Below, in pieces: positions 1 through 11,417 of a DNA stretch of 64,000 nucleotides. The notes below the pieces were generated by a model. The model was given only the letters and a program-made list of their open reading frames with translations. It ran no database searches and was not told the origin of the DNA. Source of the DNA: Platerodrilus igneus. Its lineage: Eukaryota > Arthropoda > Insecta > Coleoptera > Lycidae. Position numbers and translations under genes: made by a program. Every line of letters begins with the position of its first letter. Position 1 is the stretch's first letter. The stretch spans positions 310,001-374,000 of the forward strand of contig JARFIW010001459.1 in assembly GCA_036346225.1 (NCBI GenBank), given 5' to 3'.

Positions 1-1029
1 CACGAAAATCTAGTCTTTGGAGGACACTGTGTTAACAAACGATTACTGAAAAAATTAAAAACCCAGTACAATTGGAAGGGAATATCACGAGAAGTGGCAC
101 AATACACAGCCAAATGTCAGGAATGTCAAATTAATAAAAGTAAAATTAGACATAAAGAAGAAATGGTAATAACCCCTACCCCACGAAAGTGTTTCGATAT
201 AACTACTATCGATACGATAGGCCCTTTTGTAAAATCTAATAAACAAAATTAATACGCTATAACAATATCATGTGAGTTAAGTAAATACATTGTAATAATT
301 TCAACCCCAAACAAAGAAAGCAACACCATAGCTAGAGCTTTAGTAAATAATTTTATTTTAATATTTGGTCCAATAAAGCAAATACGAACAGATCTCGGAA
401 CTGAGTACAAAAATGAAATTTTCAAGAGTGTAACGGAATTGCTATCCATACCGCATCAATTCTCAACACCATATCACCCACAAACTATAGCAGGAGTAGA
501 GAAAAGTCATCGCACACTAAATGAATATTTACGATCATATGTTAATGAATCTAGAGCAGATTGGGATGAATGGACACCATATTTTAGTTTTTGTTATAAT
601 ACAACACCGCACGTTACGCACGGATATACACCTTTCGAACTTGTTTTTGGTAAGAAAATTCAATTACTTTCAGAATTAACGAATGGAGTGGATCCAATAT
701 ACAATGTCGAAAATTACGGTAAAGAGCTAAAATATAAACTACAAGTCACCGCGAAAAGAGCCAAACGTTATATAGAGCAAGCAAAAAGAGAAAGAAAGTT
801 AAAATGTGACAGAAATACAACCAGCGACATCATAAAGGTTTGAGCTTTAGTTCTGTTAACGAAAGAGAATCGGTCAAAACTCGATAGTTACTTTAAGGGA
901 CCATACACTGTTATTTCATGTAACAAGCCTAACTGTACAATTAAGGACAATTTAGATAAAATCCAGAAAGTGCATATGAACAGAATTGTTAAATTTAAGT
1001 TTGAGCAAAGTGAAACGGATGATTCATAG
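1..1029 (+). pseudogene. Ty3/Gypsy integrase remnant (copy A)
   Basis: Reading frame 1 from the left edge encodes the H2C2 zinc-binding region (GGHCVNKR, then CQECQINK) followed by a retroviral integrase core: ITTIDTIGPF carries the first Asp, RTDLGTEYKNE the second, and the Glu lies in VEKSHRTLNEYL. The C-terminal part (SYFKGPYTV) resembles the end domain of Gypsy integrases. It would insert retrotransposon cDNA into the genome. It is dead: an in-frame TAA lies at 250 and a TGA at 841, where copy B reads GGA. The frame ends at the TAG at 1027-1029. The N-terminus is outside the window. Confidence 0.85.
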
Positions 1030-1307
1030 TAAACAATACAAAGTGTCTAGTGTAATAAAAGTGTATTAACATTATAATTAGTTTAATAGTAAATGAAATG
1101 CAATGCAATTAATGAAAAATAATGTTCCACTTGAGTTTTAAAATATTATGCAGCTAGTCGAGAATTAGACATGTAATTTAATAGGATTTTGTTATAAGCC
1201 ACTTAATTAGTCAAGATTTTAGCAACCATTTTAATTTATTATTCATGTTATTTGTTTTGTAAAGGCGAAACTCCCGTAGGAAGTTTTCGCCTTGCGCAGA
1301 AAGAGGG

Positions 1308-1646
1308 TGTAGGGAAATTATTAATCAATCTAACCTAGTAACATAGGAATGTTGTGTACATCATTCTGCAATGCCCTGAACTACAGAACTACTTAATGTA
1401 ATATCGTTATTAGTTGTCAGCGTTCTCTAATTACCTACCTAAGGTTATATATTTCAGTAAAGTGCATAACAAAATCAATCATAATTATAATTGAAATAGA
1501 GAGTGTAGAATGAGTAGAGTAAGTAGTAGTACGCGTAGCAAGATTATTGTTACTCTGTGAATTAAGTTAAATTAATAAATACAGTCAGATGTGCTTTCTT
1601 CAAGTACATAGTATATAGGTGTGTATGTTGGCGATCTAGTTTAACA
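1308..1646 (+). repeat. Putative 3' LTR of the Gypsy element (copy A)
   Basis: About 280 bp after the integrase stop, a purine-rich tract (AGAAAGAGGG, 1298-1307) looks like a polypurine tract and is followed by TGTAGGGAAATT. An AATAAATAC polyadenylation-like site occurs near 1575, and a TTTAACA end is possible at 1646. The partner 5' LTR would be outside the window, so both boundaries are inferred. Confidence 0.4.
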
Positions 1647-1808
1647 AAGACGAACCACGTTACAAAAAGTAGCAGAGGCATACAGTATACAAGAAAATTC
1701 AATAAGGAAGTGTATGGTAGAAATAAATGAATATGTGTGTGCAGTGTGAAAAGTATGTTCTTTTGTTTCCTTGCCTTTTATTCGGCGGCAATAGAATTTG
1801 GTTTAGTA

Positions 1809-2720
1809 CATGTACGCGATCGGATAAAAACTAACAAAAATAACAAACAGCATATTTTGAATCAAATGCATTTAGCACAACTGGGCACTGTAAATATTAA
1901 AGCTTAACTTGATAGTGCATATTGGACAAATATTCAAAAATACAATGACGAAGTTACAAAAAATTGGTACGTGGTGTAAAAAATAATCGATTGTATTAAG
2001 TTTTGCGGAGTTTTTGAATTAGCTTTACGGAGACACGACCAGTCGAAAATTTCTGAAAATGCTGGAATATTTCGGGGTCTTGTAAATTTTACTTTCATTG
2101 TAAAGGAAGCTGCAGACATTAGTGGTGAAGAACCGATGGTAAAAAAAAAACGTTCTCAAAATAGTCTTGAAAACTTCAAAACTGCTAGACTGTATGTGTA
2201 TGATGTAATAACTTCTACGGCAAAAGATCGTTTTCAATTTTGTGATCATTAGATAGCAATGTATTTACTTTTGCCTGAGAAATTTCCTGAGTATGCAATT
2301 AAATTTCCAGAAGATAAACTAAATTCAATGATTGATGCTTATCCTATTTAATAAAAAGCGGTTGAAAACTGAACTGGCCATTATTTACGCACGAGTTGAA
2401 TACATACACTTTAGGGGAAGTATGGCACTTTTACAATTCTTGAATAGTAATAATTTTGGAATTGTTTTTTTGGAAGTCAAAAAATTACTTGAAATTTTAA
2501 TAACCATACCAGTGACCACGTCCGAAGCCGAGCGTTGTATTTTTACATTAAAACGAATTAAAACCTTTCTTCCTAACACCACATTTCAAGATTGTTTAAC
2601 AACTCTGGCAGTATTATCGATAGACCAAAAATTTATAACAACAATACAAATTTCATTGAAAATGTAATTGAATAGTTTGCAAGCAAAAGGAATCGGTGTA
2701 TGAGTTTAGTTTACAAAAAT
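1809..2720 (+). pseudogene. hAT (ZMYM1-like) transposase fragment, copy A
   Basis: Several frames read like the C-terminal half of ZMYM1-type hAT transposases: AQLGTVNIKA, then IKFCGVFELALRRHD, then PEKFPEYAIKFPEDKL, and finally the dimerisation domain LLEILITIPVTTSEAERC...LKRIKTFL at 2490-2580. The last part is open at 2332-2667. Stops (for example after NIKA near 1902 and at 2250) and frameshifts make it non-functional. It lies directly after the Gypsy LTR and before the LINE. It is a separate copy from the large hAT at 18687-44271. Confidence 0.75.
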
Positions 2721-3270
2721 AAGCGGGGAATTTAGATAAATGATCGTGTGTCATATTTTACTTCTATATCATCAAAACATGCAAAACCGCCATTTCTATG
2801 AGTCACGAGCCGACACTGATTTACGCTCTTCCGAATATTTTGCTAATAATTGCTTTAGCCATTTCGAATGGACCTGCCGAAGTTCTAGCTTACTAGAACA
2901 GATAAAATGACTTGCGTGTTCTAATGAGCTAAAGAGCCAAACTACAGGTCCAACTAAAGTAGTAGAGTTGTTAGTGAGGAACCAGACTAAAACAGGTAAC
3001 CGAACAAGGGCAGCGGTTCTTTCGGTACTTAGATTGGCAGAGACTATAGGGGTCGGTACGGCACTCTAAGACACGCTACCGCGATGTGGATGGCAATGGC
3101 AAACCACTACATTACCTCCCAAGTACACAGCTTACCTAAATTGTAATAAAATGATGGCATTCTCTGGGGTAAAAAATTTCGGAGTTAAAATAGTCCTCCA
3201 TTCGGATTTCCGGGAGGGGACTACATCGGAGTATGCGATCGGAATGTCCAGAACAAGAGTCAGGAACATT

Positions 3271-4030
3271 TTGCGAGTTGGAGTGGGGAATGTTAGAAGC
3301 ATGAAACAAGTAGTAAGCTGAAGAACCTAAAAACCGAAATGCACTAGACATAGTAGGGATCAGCGAAGTTCGGTGGCCAGAGGCGGGGGGTTTTTGGAGC
3401 GGAGACTTCAGGGTAATTCATACAGGAGCAGAGGAAGGAAATCTGGGTGTGGGGATAGTTATGTGTAAAAAGATGGGATACTGTGTAGAAAATTACTTAC
3501 AAAAGAACGAAAGAGTACTCATGGTTAGATTAGAATCTAAACCGGTAAACACAGTAATAATACAAGTATACATGCCCACCTCTAGCTACAGTGACGAAGA
3601 GGTAGACGCGACCTACAAAGATATCGAAGACATATTAAGACATGTAAAAGGACATGAAAATTTAATAATTACGGGGGACTTTAAAGCAGTGGTAGGTGAG
3701 GGTAGGGAAGAAGCAGTAGTAGGTTTATTTGGTTTAGGCGCGAGAAACGACAGGAGAAATAGACCACTAGAATTTTGCGGCAAGAACAATTTACTCATCA
3801 CAAACACATTATTTCAACATCATGCTAGAAGACGATGTGCGTGGAAGATGTCAGGAGATATAGGAAGATATCAAATAGATTACATTCTTGTTAGACACCG
3901 GTTTTGTAATCAAATAAAAGACTGTAGAAGCTACCCAGAAACCGATATAGACACTGACCACAACATGGTAATTGTGAAGGCCACACTTAAACTTAAAACT
4001 TTGAAAAAAGAAACAGAAAAGGCACTTTGA
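3271..4030 (+). pseudogene. RTE-type LINE endonuclease, copy A
   Basis: An apurinic-type endonuclease (EEP fold) of the kind often annotated as 'craniofacial development protein 2-like', which is RTE-clade LINE sequence. LRVGVGNVRSM starts the domain near 3271, GISEVRWPE carries the metal-binding Glu, and TDHNMVIV is the C-terminal DH motif. It would nick target DNA for reverse transcription. Two defects are visible against copy B. A 10-base deletion after AAAACCGAAATG (near 3340) shifts the frame, and the GDFNA motif reads GDFKA, so the conserved Asn is Lys. The open part runs 3449-4030. Confidence 0.8.
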
Positions 4031-4089
4031 CTTAGAGAAACTAAAAGATAAAGATATTCAAGAAAGATTTAAAAAAAAGGTCAAATGAA

Positions 4090-5674
4090 TTGCTGAAAGG
4101 AGGGGAACTAACTGCAATAGAACAGGAATCAGATATTGAAAATGATGACTTGAGGTATCCTACACTTAGAGAAAAGTTTGAATTAGTATTAAAGAGTCTG
4201 AAAAATGGTAAGGCGCCAGGTACTGATATGGAGCAAGCAGAAACTCTAAAAGCCGCTGGAGAAGCAGTAACAGAACGTCTCCTTCAACTTGTAAGCAATA
4301 TCTATGAGAAAAGCGAGATACCCAAAGATTTCAAACTTAACATCATATTAGCTATACCAAAAAAGAAAGGCGCGGATAGATGTGAAAATTATCGAACAAT
4401 AAGTTTGACAGCACACGTATCAAAAATATTAACTAGAATTGTACAAAGACGAATGGAAAAACGAGCTGAAGAGATACTTGGAGAAGATCAATTTCGGTTT
4501 AGGCGAACCAGGGAAACACGGAATGCTATTTTGGCTCTGAGAGTGATAATGTTGAAAACAATAGAAAAAGGAGAAAGCGTATATATAGGGTTTGTAGATC
4601 TGGAAAAAGTAATAGAATTAGAGCAGGAACGTAGAGAAGTAAACATTAGGAAAGGGGTGAGACAGTGATGTGTCCTATCCCGTTAATTTTTAACTTGTAC
4701 ATTGAAGAGGCAATGAATACTGTCAAATGCAGGAAGATATTTGGAATTACTATGCCTGGACAGAAAATTGATATGCTTAGATTTGCAGATGATATAGCGG
4801 TATTGGCATCTAGCAAGGAAGTGTTAGTAGCTGCTCTTAATGAAATGGAAACGGTTCTAACAGAGAGATACGGTATGAAAATTAACAAAACTAAAACTAA
4901 GGTACTAGTATGCAAAGGAGGGGAAAATAAATCAAAAACAAGAATACAAATATTTAACACGAACTTACAAGAGGTTAAGAATTTCTGCTACCTAGAAGAC
5001 CTAATAACACAGTATGGGAAAAGCACAAAAGATATAAAACAAACATTAGTACAAGGCCGTGCTACATTTAACAAGAAAAAGCAACTACTGTGTTCAAAAT
5101 CGACAAACACAGAAACAAGGAAAAGATTGCTTACAACATATGTATGAAGCACATCCCTGTATGGCTGTGAAGCCTGTACAGTAGAAAAGCGGACAAGAAA
5201 AAGATAGACGACTTTGAAATGTGGTGCTACTGACGCATGATGAAGATATCATGGACAGATAAAGTTAAGAACGAAGAGGTACTAAAAATGGTAAGGGAAG
5301 AAAGAAATATGTGGAAAACGGTATAAGATAAGAGAGATAGGATGATAGGTCGCATGCTACGGTACGAGGGAATAGTGGGGTATATATTAGAAGCAGAGAT
5401 AGGAAAAAAGAGATGTAGAGATAGAGTTAGGTTAGACTACTGCACACAGATGGTAAAAGATGTAAGCTGTAGGAATTTCAGGGAAATATGTAAGTTAACT
5501 CAGAATATAAATCAATGGAGGTACGCATCCAACCAGTATAAGGATGGAAAGTTAATAACGAAGAAAGTAACCATACTTAAACATGATGACTATTATAAGC
5601 AACTACAAGTATTCGATGGGCAATATTCTCGAATAATGTTAATTGTGTCAAAGGATTTACTGAAGAACTATTAA
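4090..5674 (+). pseudogene. RTE-type LINE reverse transcriptase, copy A
   Basis: Finger and palm motifs are readable across frames: NGKAPGTD, the region after ENYRTISLTAHVSKILTRIV, DQFRFRRTRETRNAIL, GFVDLEK, and LRFADDIAVLASS, the catalytic FADD box near 4780. The connection and C-terminal region continues at 5224-5674 (MKISWTDKVKNEEV, MIGRMLRYEGIV). About 120 bp is missing after GFVDLEK (near 4610) relative to copy B, removing the block after the first catalytic Asp. A TGA after GVRQ (near 4666) is shared with copy B, so that lesion predates the duplication. Confidence 0.8.
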
Positions 5675-5689
5675 TTCGGCAAATGCCTA

Positions 5690-6341
5690 AGTGTTGGGGA
5701 ATCTTGGCAGCCACAGGCTGCTTAACCCCCTTCACTAAATCTCGGTGAAATATGTCATAAAATTAGAAAACAATAGAAGAGGAATCGAGCTGTATACAGA
5801 CTGTGTGAGAATTTCAGGGAACTGCGTAGGCTTGGTCGGAATATAAATAAGTGGAGGCACGTGTCCAACCAGTTCGGAGACGGAAAACCTAATGACGAAA
5901 CAATAAACGCAGATAAATCTGTTGATTATTATAAACAACTAAAGGTGCTGGTTGTGAAATATTCGCAACTAATGTTGACTGCGCGAAAAGATATATTGCA
6001 AAAATGTTAAATCAGTAAATGCTCAAGTGCTGGGGAAACTTGACAGCCATAGGTCGCTTACCCCCTCACAACTACTGAGTATCGGAGAAATAGGGTATAT
6101 AATTGTAAAACTCTAGACGGGTCCGAACTGCATCTAACAAGAAAGAACATCGCCTATGATGATAGACATCAAACATACGAACAAGAAGGAAATTGTTGAA
6201 AGCATATGTGTGGAGCACAGCACAGTATGTCTATGAAATACGGGCAGTAGGAAAAGCAGACAGAAAAACGGTAGTAGGTTTTTGGAATGCTGTGTTTCAG
6301 ATGTATGAGGATGATAGCATGGACAGACAAAGTTAATAACA
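5690..6341 (+). repeat. Extra 3' tails of RTE-type LINE, copy A
   Basis: After the LINE 3' end, a second related tail appears (5740-6080: NFRELRRLGRNINKWRHVSNQ-like reading, then a GGGGAAACTTGACAGCC block echoing GGGGAATCTTGGCAGCC at 5697). A third LINE piece follows at 6170-6341 (AAAGCATATGTGTGGAGCAC and GATAGCATGGACAGAC, matching the SLYGCEA and SWTDK regions). They look like truncated LINE insertions stacked head to tail. Confidence 0.55.
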
Positions 6342-6344
6342 GGT

Positions 6345-6578
6345 ACCAGGAATGTTCTAGCCGACTGTTTGTCGCGATTAACTATAAAAGATCTAGAAGA
6401 TATGAATACTAACCAAACCAAATGTGCAGAATATATCATGGTTGTAACACGAGCCATGGCTAGGCAACAGTGCAACCAGAAGGATATAAATACAGATATA
6501 CAGGATAGGGAAGAAGTTAAGGAAATAATTCCGGCCAAGGTAAAGATTTTTGAATTAGAATGTAACGACGCAGCGTGA
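6345..6578 (+). pseudogene. Ty3/Gypsy RNase H tail (start of copy B)
   Basis: The frame reads RNVLADCLSRLTIKDLEDMN, the typical end of the RNase H domain (the N-V-x-A-D-x-L-S-R block), and runs to a TGA at 6576-6578. It should connect to the linker at 8255-8530 and the integrase at 8524-9567. It is separated from them by an insertion bounded by AT repeats. Copy A presumably has the same part left of the window. Confidence 0.75.
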
Positions 6579-6614
6579 ATCAAAATGCCGTATGTAAGTT
6601 TTAAGGTAGCACCA

Positions 6615-6618
<4 letters not shown>

Positions 6619-6673
<55 letters not shown>

Positions 6674-8194
6674 TTATAATTAGTTTTTTACACAAGGTAA
6701 GTTGATAAATACTTACGTATTGAAATTAATAAGATGAAATAATAACTTAGACTTTTTAAGTAAAGCCCAAATGATCATTTCAAATCGAGCTAGTAATTGA
6801 AAGAAGGAAAATATAAGGCCTTGGACAGGATTTGAACCTGCAACTCAGTTTTGCCGGAACTGTGCGTTATCCAATTACGCTACCGAGGCCGATGGCTATA
6901 ATTGGAAAATTTACAAATCTAAATCGTGTACAAGTACCATATATAAACCTAACTTTCAATTACGTTTAGCATTTTTGTCAATCATATCTGAAATTGTCAA
7001 GTTTCTGACTTATGTCAGATATAGACAGGAAGCACCGCTCAACCGCTTTTTGATTCAATAATTTAAACAGTTTGCTCGTATATTTTGGTGATTATTTAAT
7101 ACTTTAAAACAGTTTGTTCTTTACGTGCTACAATGAAAGTAATTTAGTGCACTTAGAAAAGAAGATGCAAGGTAATAAAGTCTAGGTATAATTGCGAGTG
7201 CTGTACCAATTATTCAAATTTGCAACGACAAATGAATACACAAAAGTAGGCAGTTTTGGCGTATAGCGTGAAAGAAGTATGAATTTCTTTGCTATTTTCG
7301 GGGGTGTTAATAATTAAATGATTCGTAAACGTGACTGGATCCAGAAAACAAGATACAGATATACACAGATGAGTGCCGGAAAAGCACTGAAACAACTTTA
7401 GATGAATGGTGGTGTAGAAAATTTTAAAGGCGACCAGTTATCCGAGGACCTAAACATAACCCAGTTGGAATGGTGTGATTAACAGAGGACGATGTACATT
7501 GGAGCCACGAGTGCATTAACCTTCAGGTAACTTATGCTTTGTTGTTCGATTTTTGATGTTTTGGTGTGTGTTGAATAACTTTATAATTTATTTACTTAAA
7601 ATGGACAGTAGTGAAGTTGTACTAACAGCAAATTTTTATTTTAAGCTTAAATTTTCTTGTTTAAGTAGAAAGAAGTATTTAGTATTTATGGTCTTGATGA
7701 AAATTTGGGTATGTCTTTGAGCTCAATTAGATGAACCTGGTTAATTAACGTAAAGGGGTGGGAGATGCTCCCTTGATACTCAGACTCTGGTCTGCCAATA
7801 TTGTTAAATTAATTAGTAGGCATCCTACAAGGACTTTAATTCAGGATGCACATTAAAATGATAACAAATTTAATCTTGAAATTTTCTGATACTGAAATTT
7901 ATGCTGAATTTTAATTTTGAAATTTTAATGTATTGTGAATATTGATGTAAATAGAGTTAACGTTGATGTTTGGGGTAGGAATGTATTTTTTTTTTTTTAA
8001 TGAGGATGAAAGTTTTAACTAGGCGAGCAGCCGAGGCGGAAAAGAGTAAAGAGGCGATTAACAGAAGAAAGTCAACGGACCAGGTAATTTAATAGCTTTT
8101 TGTACATTTCACAGCATTCTTGACGCCCAATCTGTGGGGCTCGAATGTTTTTTTTTTAAAGGGCCAGTTCCTGCAGATATGAGAGGATTCACAG

Positions 8195-8252
<58 letters not shown>
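6619..8252. other. Insertion bounded by two (AT)n microsatellites
   Basis: Gypsy coding sequence stops at an (AT)n run (6619-6669) and resumes right after another (8200-8252). The material between is unrelated to the Gypsy element. It contains a tRNA-like sequence at 6817-6890, a T-run at 7988-8000, and no convincing long reading frame. It could be a transposon that inserted into, or carries at its ends, AT dinucleotides. No inverted repeats or coding domain identify it. Confidence 0.5.
6817..6890 (-). tRNA. tRNA-like sequence (pseudo-tRNA or SINE head)
   Basis: Read on the - strand, the 74 bases start GGCCTCGGTAGCG, have a D-stem GCGT/ACGC, an anticodon stem CAGTT/AACTG with a 7-base loop CCGGCAA, a T-arm GGTTCAAATCC and an end complementary to GGCC. 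The loop lacks the usual U33 and the acceptor pairing is imperfect, so a functional tRNA is unlikely. A tRNA-derived repeat or a decayed tRNA-Arg-like gene fits better. Confidence 0.5.
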
Positions 8253-8254
<2 letters not shown>

Positions 8255-8257
<3 letters not shown>

Positions 8258-9567
8258 CGTTTGGGCAAGAATAGAAGATATAAAGCAGAGGAGATAACCC
8301 ATTTCATTAAGAGTAGTTTTCCGCTCGAGAAACTTCTACTACAGTTGGAAGGAACAAATGGTGAATTAGAATATCGAAATATTAAATTATCCACATCGGA
8401 TAACATTTTTAAATACTGTGCAGTAATTGAATTTAAGAAGGCAGCGTCGTCAATATTTAGAAAAATAAGCGTAATACTATATCCAGAACCAGTGAATGTA
8501 CAAAACGAAAGCATCGAAAGCAATTACTAAAACTTTTTCACGAAAATCCAGTCTTTGGAGGACACTGTGGTAACAAACGATTACTGAAAAAATTAAAAAT
8601 CCAGTACAATTGGAAGGGAATATCACGAGAAGTGGCACAATACACAGCCAAATGTCAGGAATGTCAAATTAATAAAAGTAAAATTAGACATAAAGAGGAA
8701 ATGGTAATAACCCCTACCCCACGATAGTGTTTCGATATAACTACTATCGATACGATAGGCCCTTTTGTAAAATCTAATAAAGGAAATATATACGCTATAA
8801 CAATATCATGTGAGTTAAGTAAATACATTGTAATAATTCCAACCCCAAACAAAGAAAGCAACACCATAGCTAGAGCTTTAGTAAATAATTTTATTTTAAT
8901 ATATGGCCCAATTAAGCAAATACGAACAGATCTCGGAACTGAGTACAAAAATGAAATTTTCAAGAGTGTAACGGAATTGCTATCCATACCGCATCAATTC
9001 TCAACACCATATCACCCACAAACTATAGCAAGAGTAGAGAAAAGTCATCGCACACTAAATGAATATTTACGATCATATGTTAATGAATCTAGAGCAGATT
9101 GGGATGAATGGACACCATATTTTAGTTTTTGTTATAATACAACACCGCACGTTACGCACGGATATACACCTTTCGAACTTGTTTTTGGTAAGAAAATTCA
9201 ATTACTTTTAGAATTAACGAACGGAGTGTATCCAGTATACAATGTCGAAAATTACGGTAAAGAGCTAAAACATAAACTACAAGTCACCGCGAAAAGAGCC
9301 AAACGTTATATAGAGCAAGCAAAAAGAGAAAGAAAGCTAAAATGTGACAGAAATACAACCAGCGACGTCATAAAGGTTGGAGATTTAGTTCTGTTAACGA
9401 AAGAGAATCGGTCAAAACTCGATAGTTACTTTAAGGGACCATACACTGTTATTTCATGTAACAAGCCTAACTGTACAATTAAGGACAATTTAGATAAAAT
9501 CCAGAAAGTGCATATGAACAGAATTGTTAAATTTAAGTTTGAGCAAAGTGAAACGGATGATTCATAG
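8255..9567 (+). pseudogene. Ty3/Gypsy linker and integrase, copy B
   Basis: 8255-8530 is the linker between RNase H and integrase. The integrase then continues in another frame from 8524 (LLKLFHENPVFGGHCGNKR), so a one-base indel separates them. The H2C2 zinc region, DTIGPF, RTDLGTEYKNE and VEKSHRTLNEYL (first Asp, second Asp, Glu) are all present. A TAG at 8728 replaces the Lys codon of copy A. The last 196 codons (8977-9567) are open and end with the same TAG as copy A. Confidence 0.85.
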
Positions 9568-9845
9568 TAAACAATACGAAGTGTCTAGTGTAATAAAAGT
9601 GTATTAACATTATAATTAGTTTAATAGTGAATGAAATGCAATGCAATTAATGAAAAATAATGTTCCACTTGAGTTTTAAAATATTATGCAACTAGTCGAG
9701 AATTAGACATGTAATTTAATAGGATTTTGTTATAAGCCACTTAATTAGTTAAACTTTTAGCAACCATTTTAATTTATTATTCATGTTATTTGTTTTGTAA
9801 AGGTGAAACTCCCGTAGGAAGTTTTCGCCTTGCGCAGAAAGAGGG

Positions 9846-10181
9846 TGTAGGGCAATTATTAATCGATCTAACCTAGTAACATAGCAATGTTGTGTACATC
9901 ATTCTGCAATACCCTGAACTACAGAACTACTTAATATCGTTATTAGTTGTCAGCGTTCTCTAATTACCTACTTAGGGTTATATTTTTCAGTACAGTGCAT
10001 AACAAAATCAATCATAATTATAATTATAATAGAGAGTGTAGAATGAGTAGAGTAAGTAGTAGTACGCGTAGCAAGATTATTGTTACTCTGTGAATTAAGT
10101 TAAATTAATAAATACAGTCAGATGTGTTTTCTTCAAGTACATAGTATATAGGTGTGTCGATGTTGGCGATCTAGTTTAACA
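9846..10181 (+). repeat. Putative 3' LTR of the Gypsy element (copy B)
   Basis: Homologous to 1308-1646, with the same polypurine-like tract just upstream and the same TGTAGGG start. It differs from copy A by small indels, for example loss of AATGTA in the middle. Boundaries are inferred as for copy A. Confidence 0.4.
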
Positions 10182-10343
10182 AAGATGAACCACGTTACAA
10201 AAAGTAGCAGAGGCATACAGTATACAAGAAAATTCAATAAGGAAATGTATGGTAGAAATAAATGAATATGTGTGTGCAGTGTGAAAAGTATGTTCTTTTG
10301 TTTCCTTGCGTTTTATTCGGCGGCAATAGAATTTGGTTTAGTA

Positions 10344-10640
10344 CATGTACGCGATCGGATAAAAACTAACGAAAATAACAAACAGCATATTTTGAATCAA
10401 ATGCATTTAGCACAACTGGGCACTGTAAATATTAAAGCTTAACTTGATAGTGCATATTGGACAAATATTCAAAAATACAATGACGAAGTTACAAAAAATT
10501 GGTACGTGGTGTAAAAAGTAATCGATTGTATTAAGTTTTGCGGAAAAATAAGCGGGGAATTTAGATAAATGAACTTGTGTCATATTTTACTTCTATATCA
10601 TCAAAACAGGCAAAACCGCCATTTCTATGAGTCACGAGCC
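10344..10640 (+). pseudogene. hAT fragment, copy B (internally deleted)
   Basis: Same hAT fragment as 1809-2720 but missing 704 bp: the sequence ATTAAGTTTTGCGGA joins directly to AAAATAAGCGGGG, which in copy A are at about 2008 and 2713. The whole dimerisation domain is lost. The 3' non-coding tail (GAGTCACGAGCCGCC) is retained in both copies, so this is a deletion here and not an insertion in copy A. Confidence 0.7.
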
Positions 10641-10965
10641 GCCACTGATTTACGCTTTTCCGAATATTTTGCTAATAATTGCTTTAGCCATTTCGAATGG
10701 ACCTGCACTTTGCCGAAGTTCTAGCTTACTAGAACAGATGAAATGACTTGCGTGTTCTAATGAGCTAAAGAGCCAAACTACAGGTTCAACTAAAGTAGTA
10801 GAGTTGTTAGTGAGGAACCAGACTAAAACAGGTAACCGAACGAGGGCAGCGGTTCTTTCGGTACTTAGATTGGCAGAGACTATAGGGGTCGGTATGGCAC
10901 TCTAAGACACGCTACCGCGATGTGGATGGCAATGGGAAACCACTACATTACCTCCCAAGTACACA

Positions 10966-11263
10966 TTACATTTGATTTTCCAATGCTCCACCCGAAGGTA
11001 CTGCATTGGCCAGGAAGCGAGTTTTTTTTTACCTAGAAAATTTGGAATTTTACCGTACCCTTGCTGTTCCAAGCAAGGTAGGGATCTTTAACGTGCGTGA
11101 CAACACTCACACACGGGACCTCCATTTTACCTCTCATCCGAACGAGGGTGTATTTTTGTGAAAAATGCTCGCCTAACATTTTTCAAGCGGACCGTGTCGG
11201 GATTCGAACCCGGGACCTTGGGCGTAGTAGTCACACACATACCACTACGCCACGGAGCCGCCT
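10966..11263 (-). mobile_element. tRNA-derived SINE, copy 1
   Basis: On the - strand the element begins GGCGGCTCCGTGGCGTAGTGG, with an A-box (TGGCGTAGTGG) and B-box (GGTTCGAATCC) of an internal RNA polymerase III promoter. A tRNA-unrelated body follows and ends near CATTGGAAAATC. It is flanked by perfect 13-bp target duplications TCCCAAGTACACA (10953-10965 and 11264-11276). The empty site is present in copy A of the duplication at about 3117-3133. It would depend on a LINE for mobilisation. A second copy lies at 27552-27848. Confidence 0.9.
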
Positions 11264-11417
11264 TCCCAAGTACACAGCTTACCTAAATTGAAATAAAATG
11301 ATGGCATTCTCTGGGGTAAAAAATTTCGGAGTTAAAATAGTCCTCCATTCGGATTTCCGGGAGGGGACTACATCGGAGTATGCGATCGGAATGTCCAGAA
11401 CAAGAGTCAGGAACATT

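Larger units (their letters stand above)
1..6341 (+). repeat. Tandem segmental duplication, copy A (partial)
   Basis: This block is collinear with 8539-15026: both run Gypsy integrase, putative LTR, hAT fragment, RTE LINE in the same order and orientation, with near-identical sequence by eye. Copy A is cut by the left edge. It keeps about 700 bp of hAT sequence lost from copy B, but lacks two pieces of the LINE (near 4100 and 4610) and the SINE present in copy B. Its right end, around 6341, joins LINE 3' sequence directly to Gypsy RNase H sequence. Confidence 0.85.

Noticed and set aside
6134..6583. Hydrophobic 149-codon - strand frame (and its homologue at 14819-15094)
   Set aside because: Antisense of decayed LINE tail and Gypsy RNase H sequence. 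No membrane-protein context.
8089..8523. A 144-codon - strand frame with IYIYIY
   Set aside because: Produced by the AT microsatellite and the antisense of the Gypsy linker.
11181..11260. Functional tRNA gene on the - strand
   Set aside because: It is the head of a SINE flanked by target duplications and repeated at 27770-27848. It is not a stand-alone tRNA.
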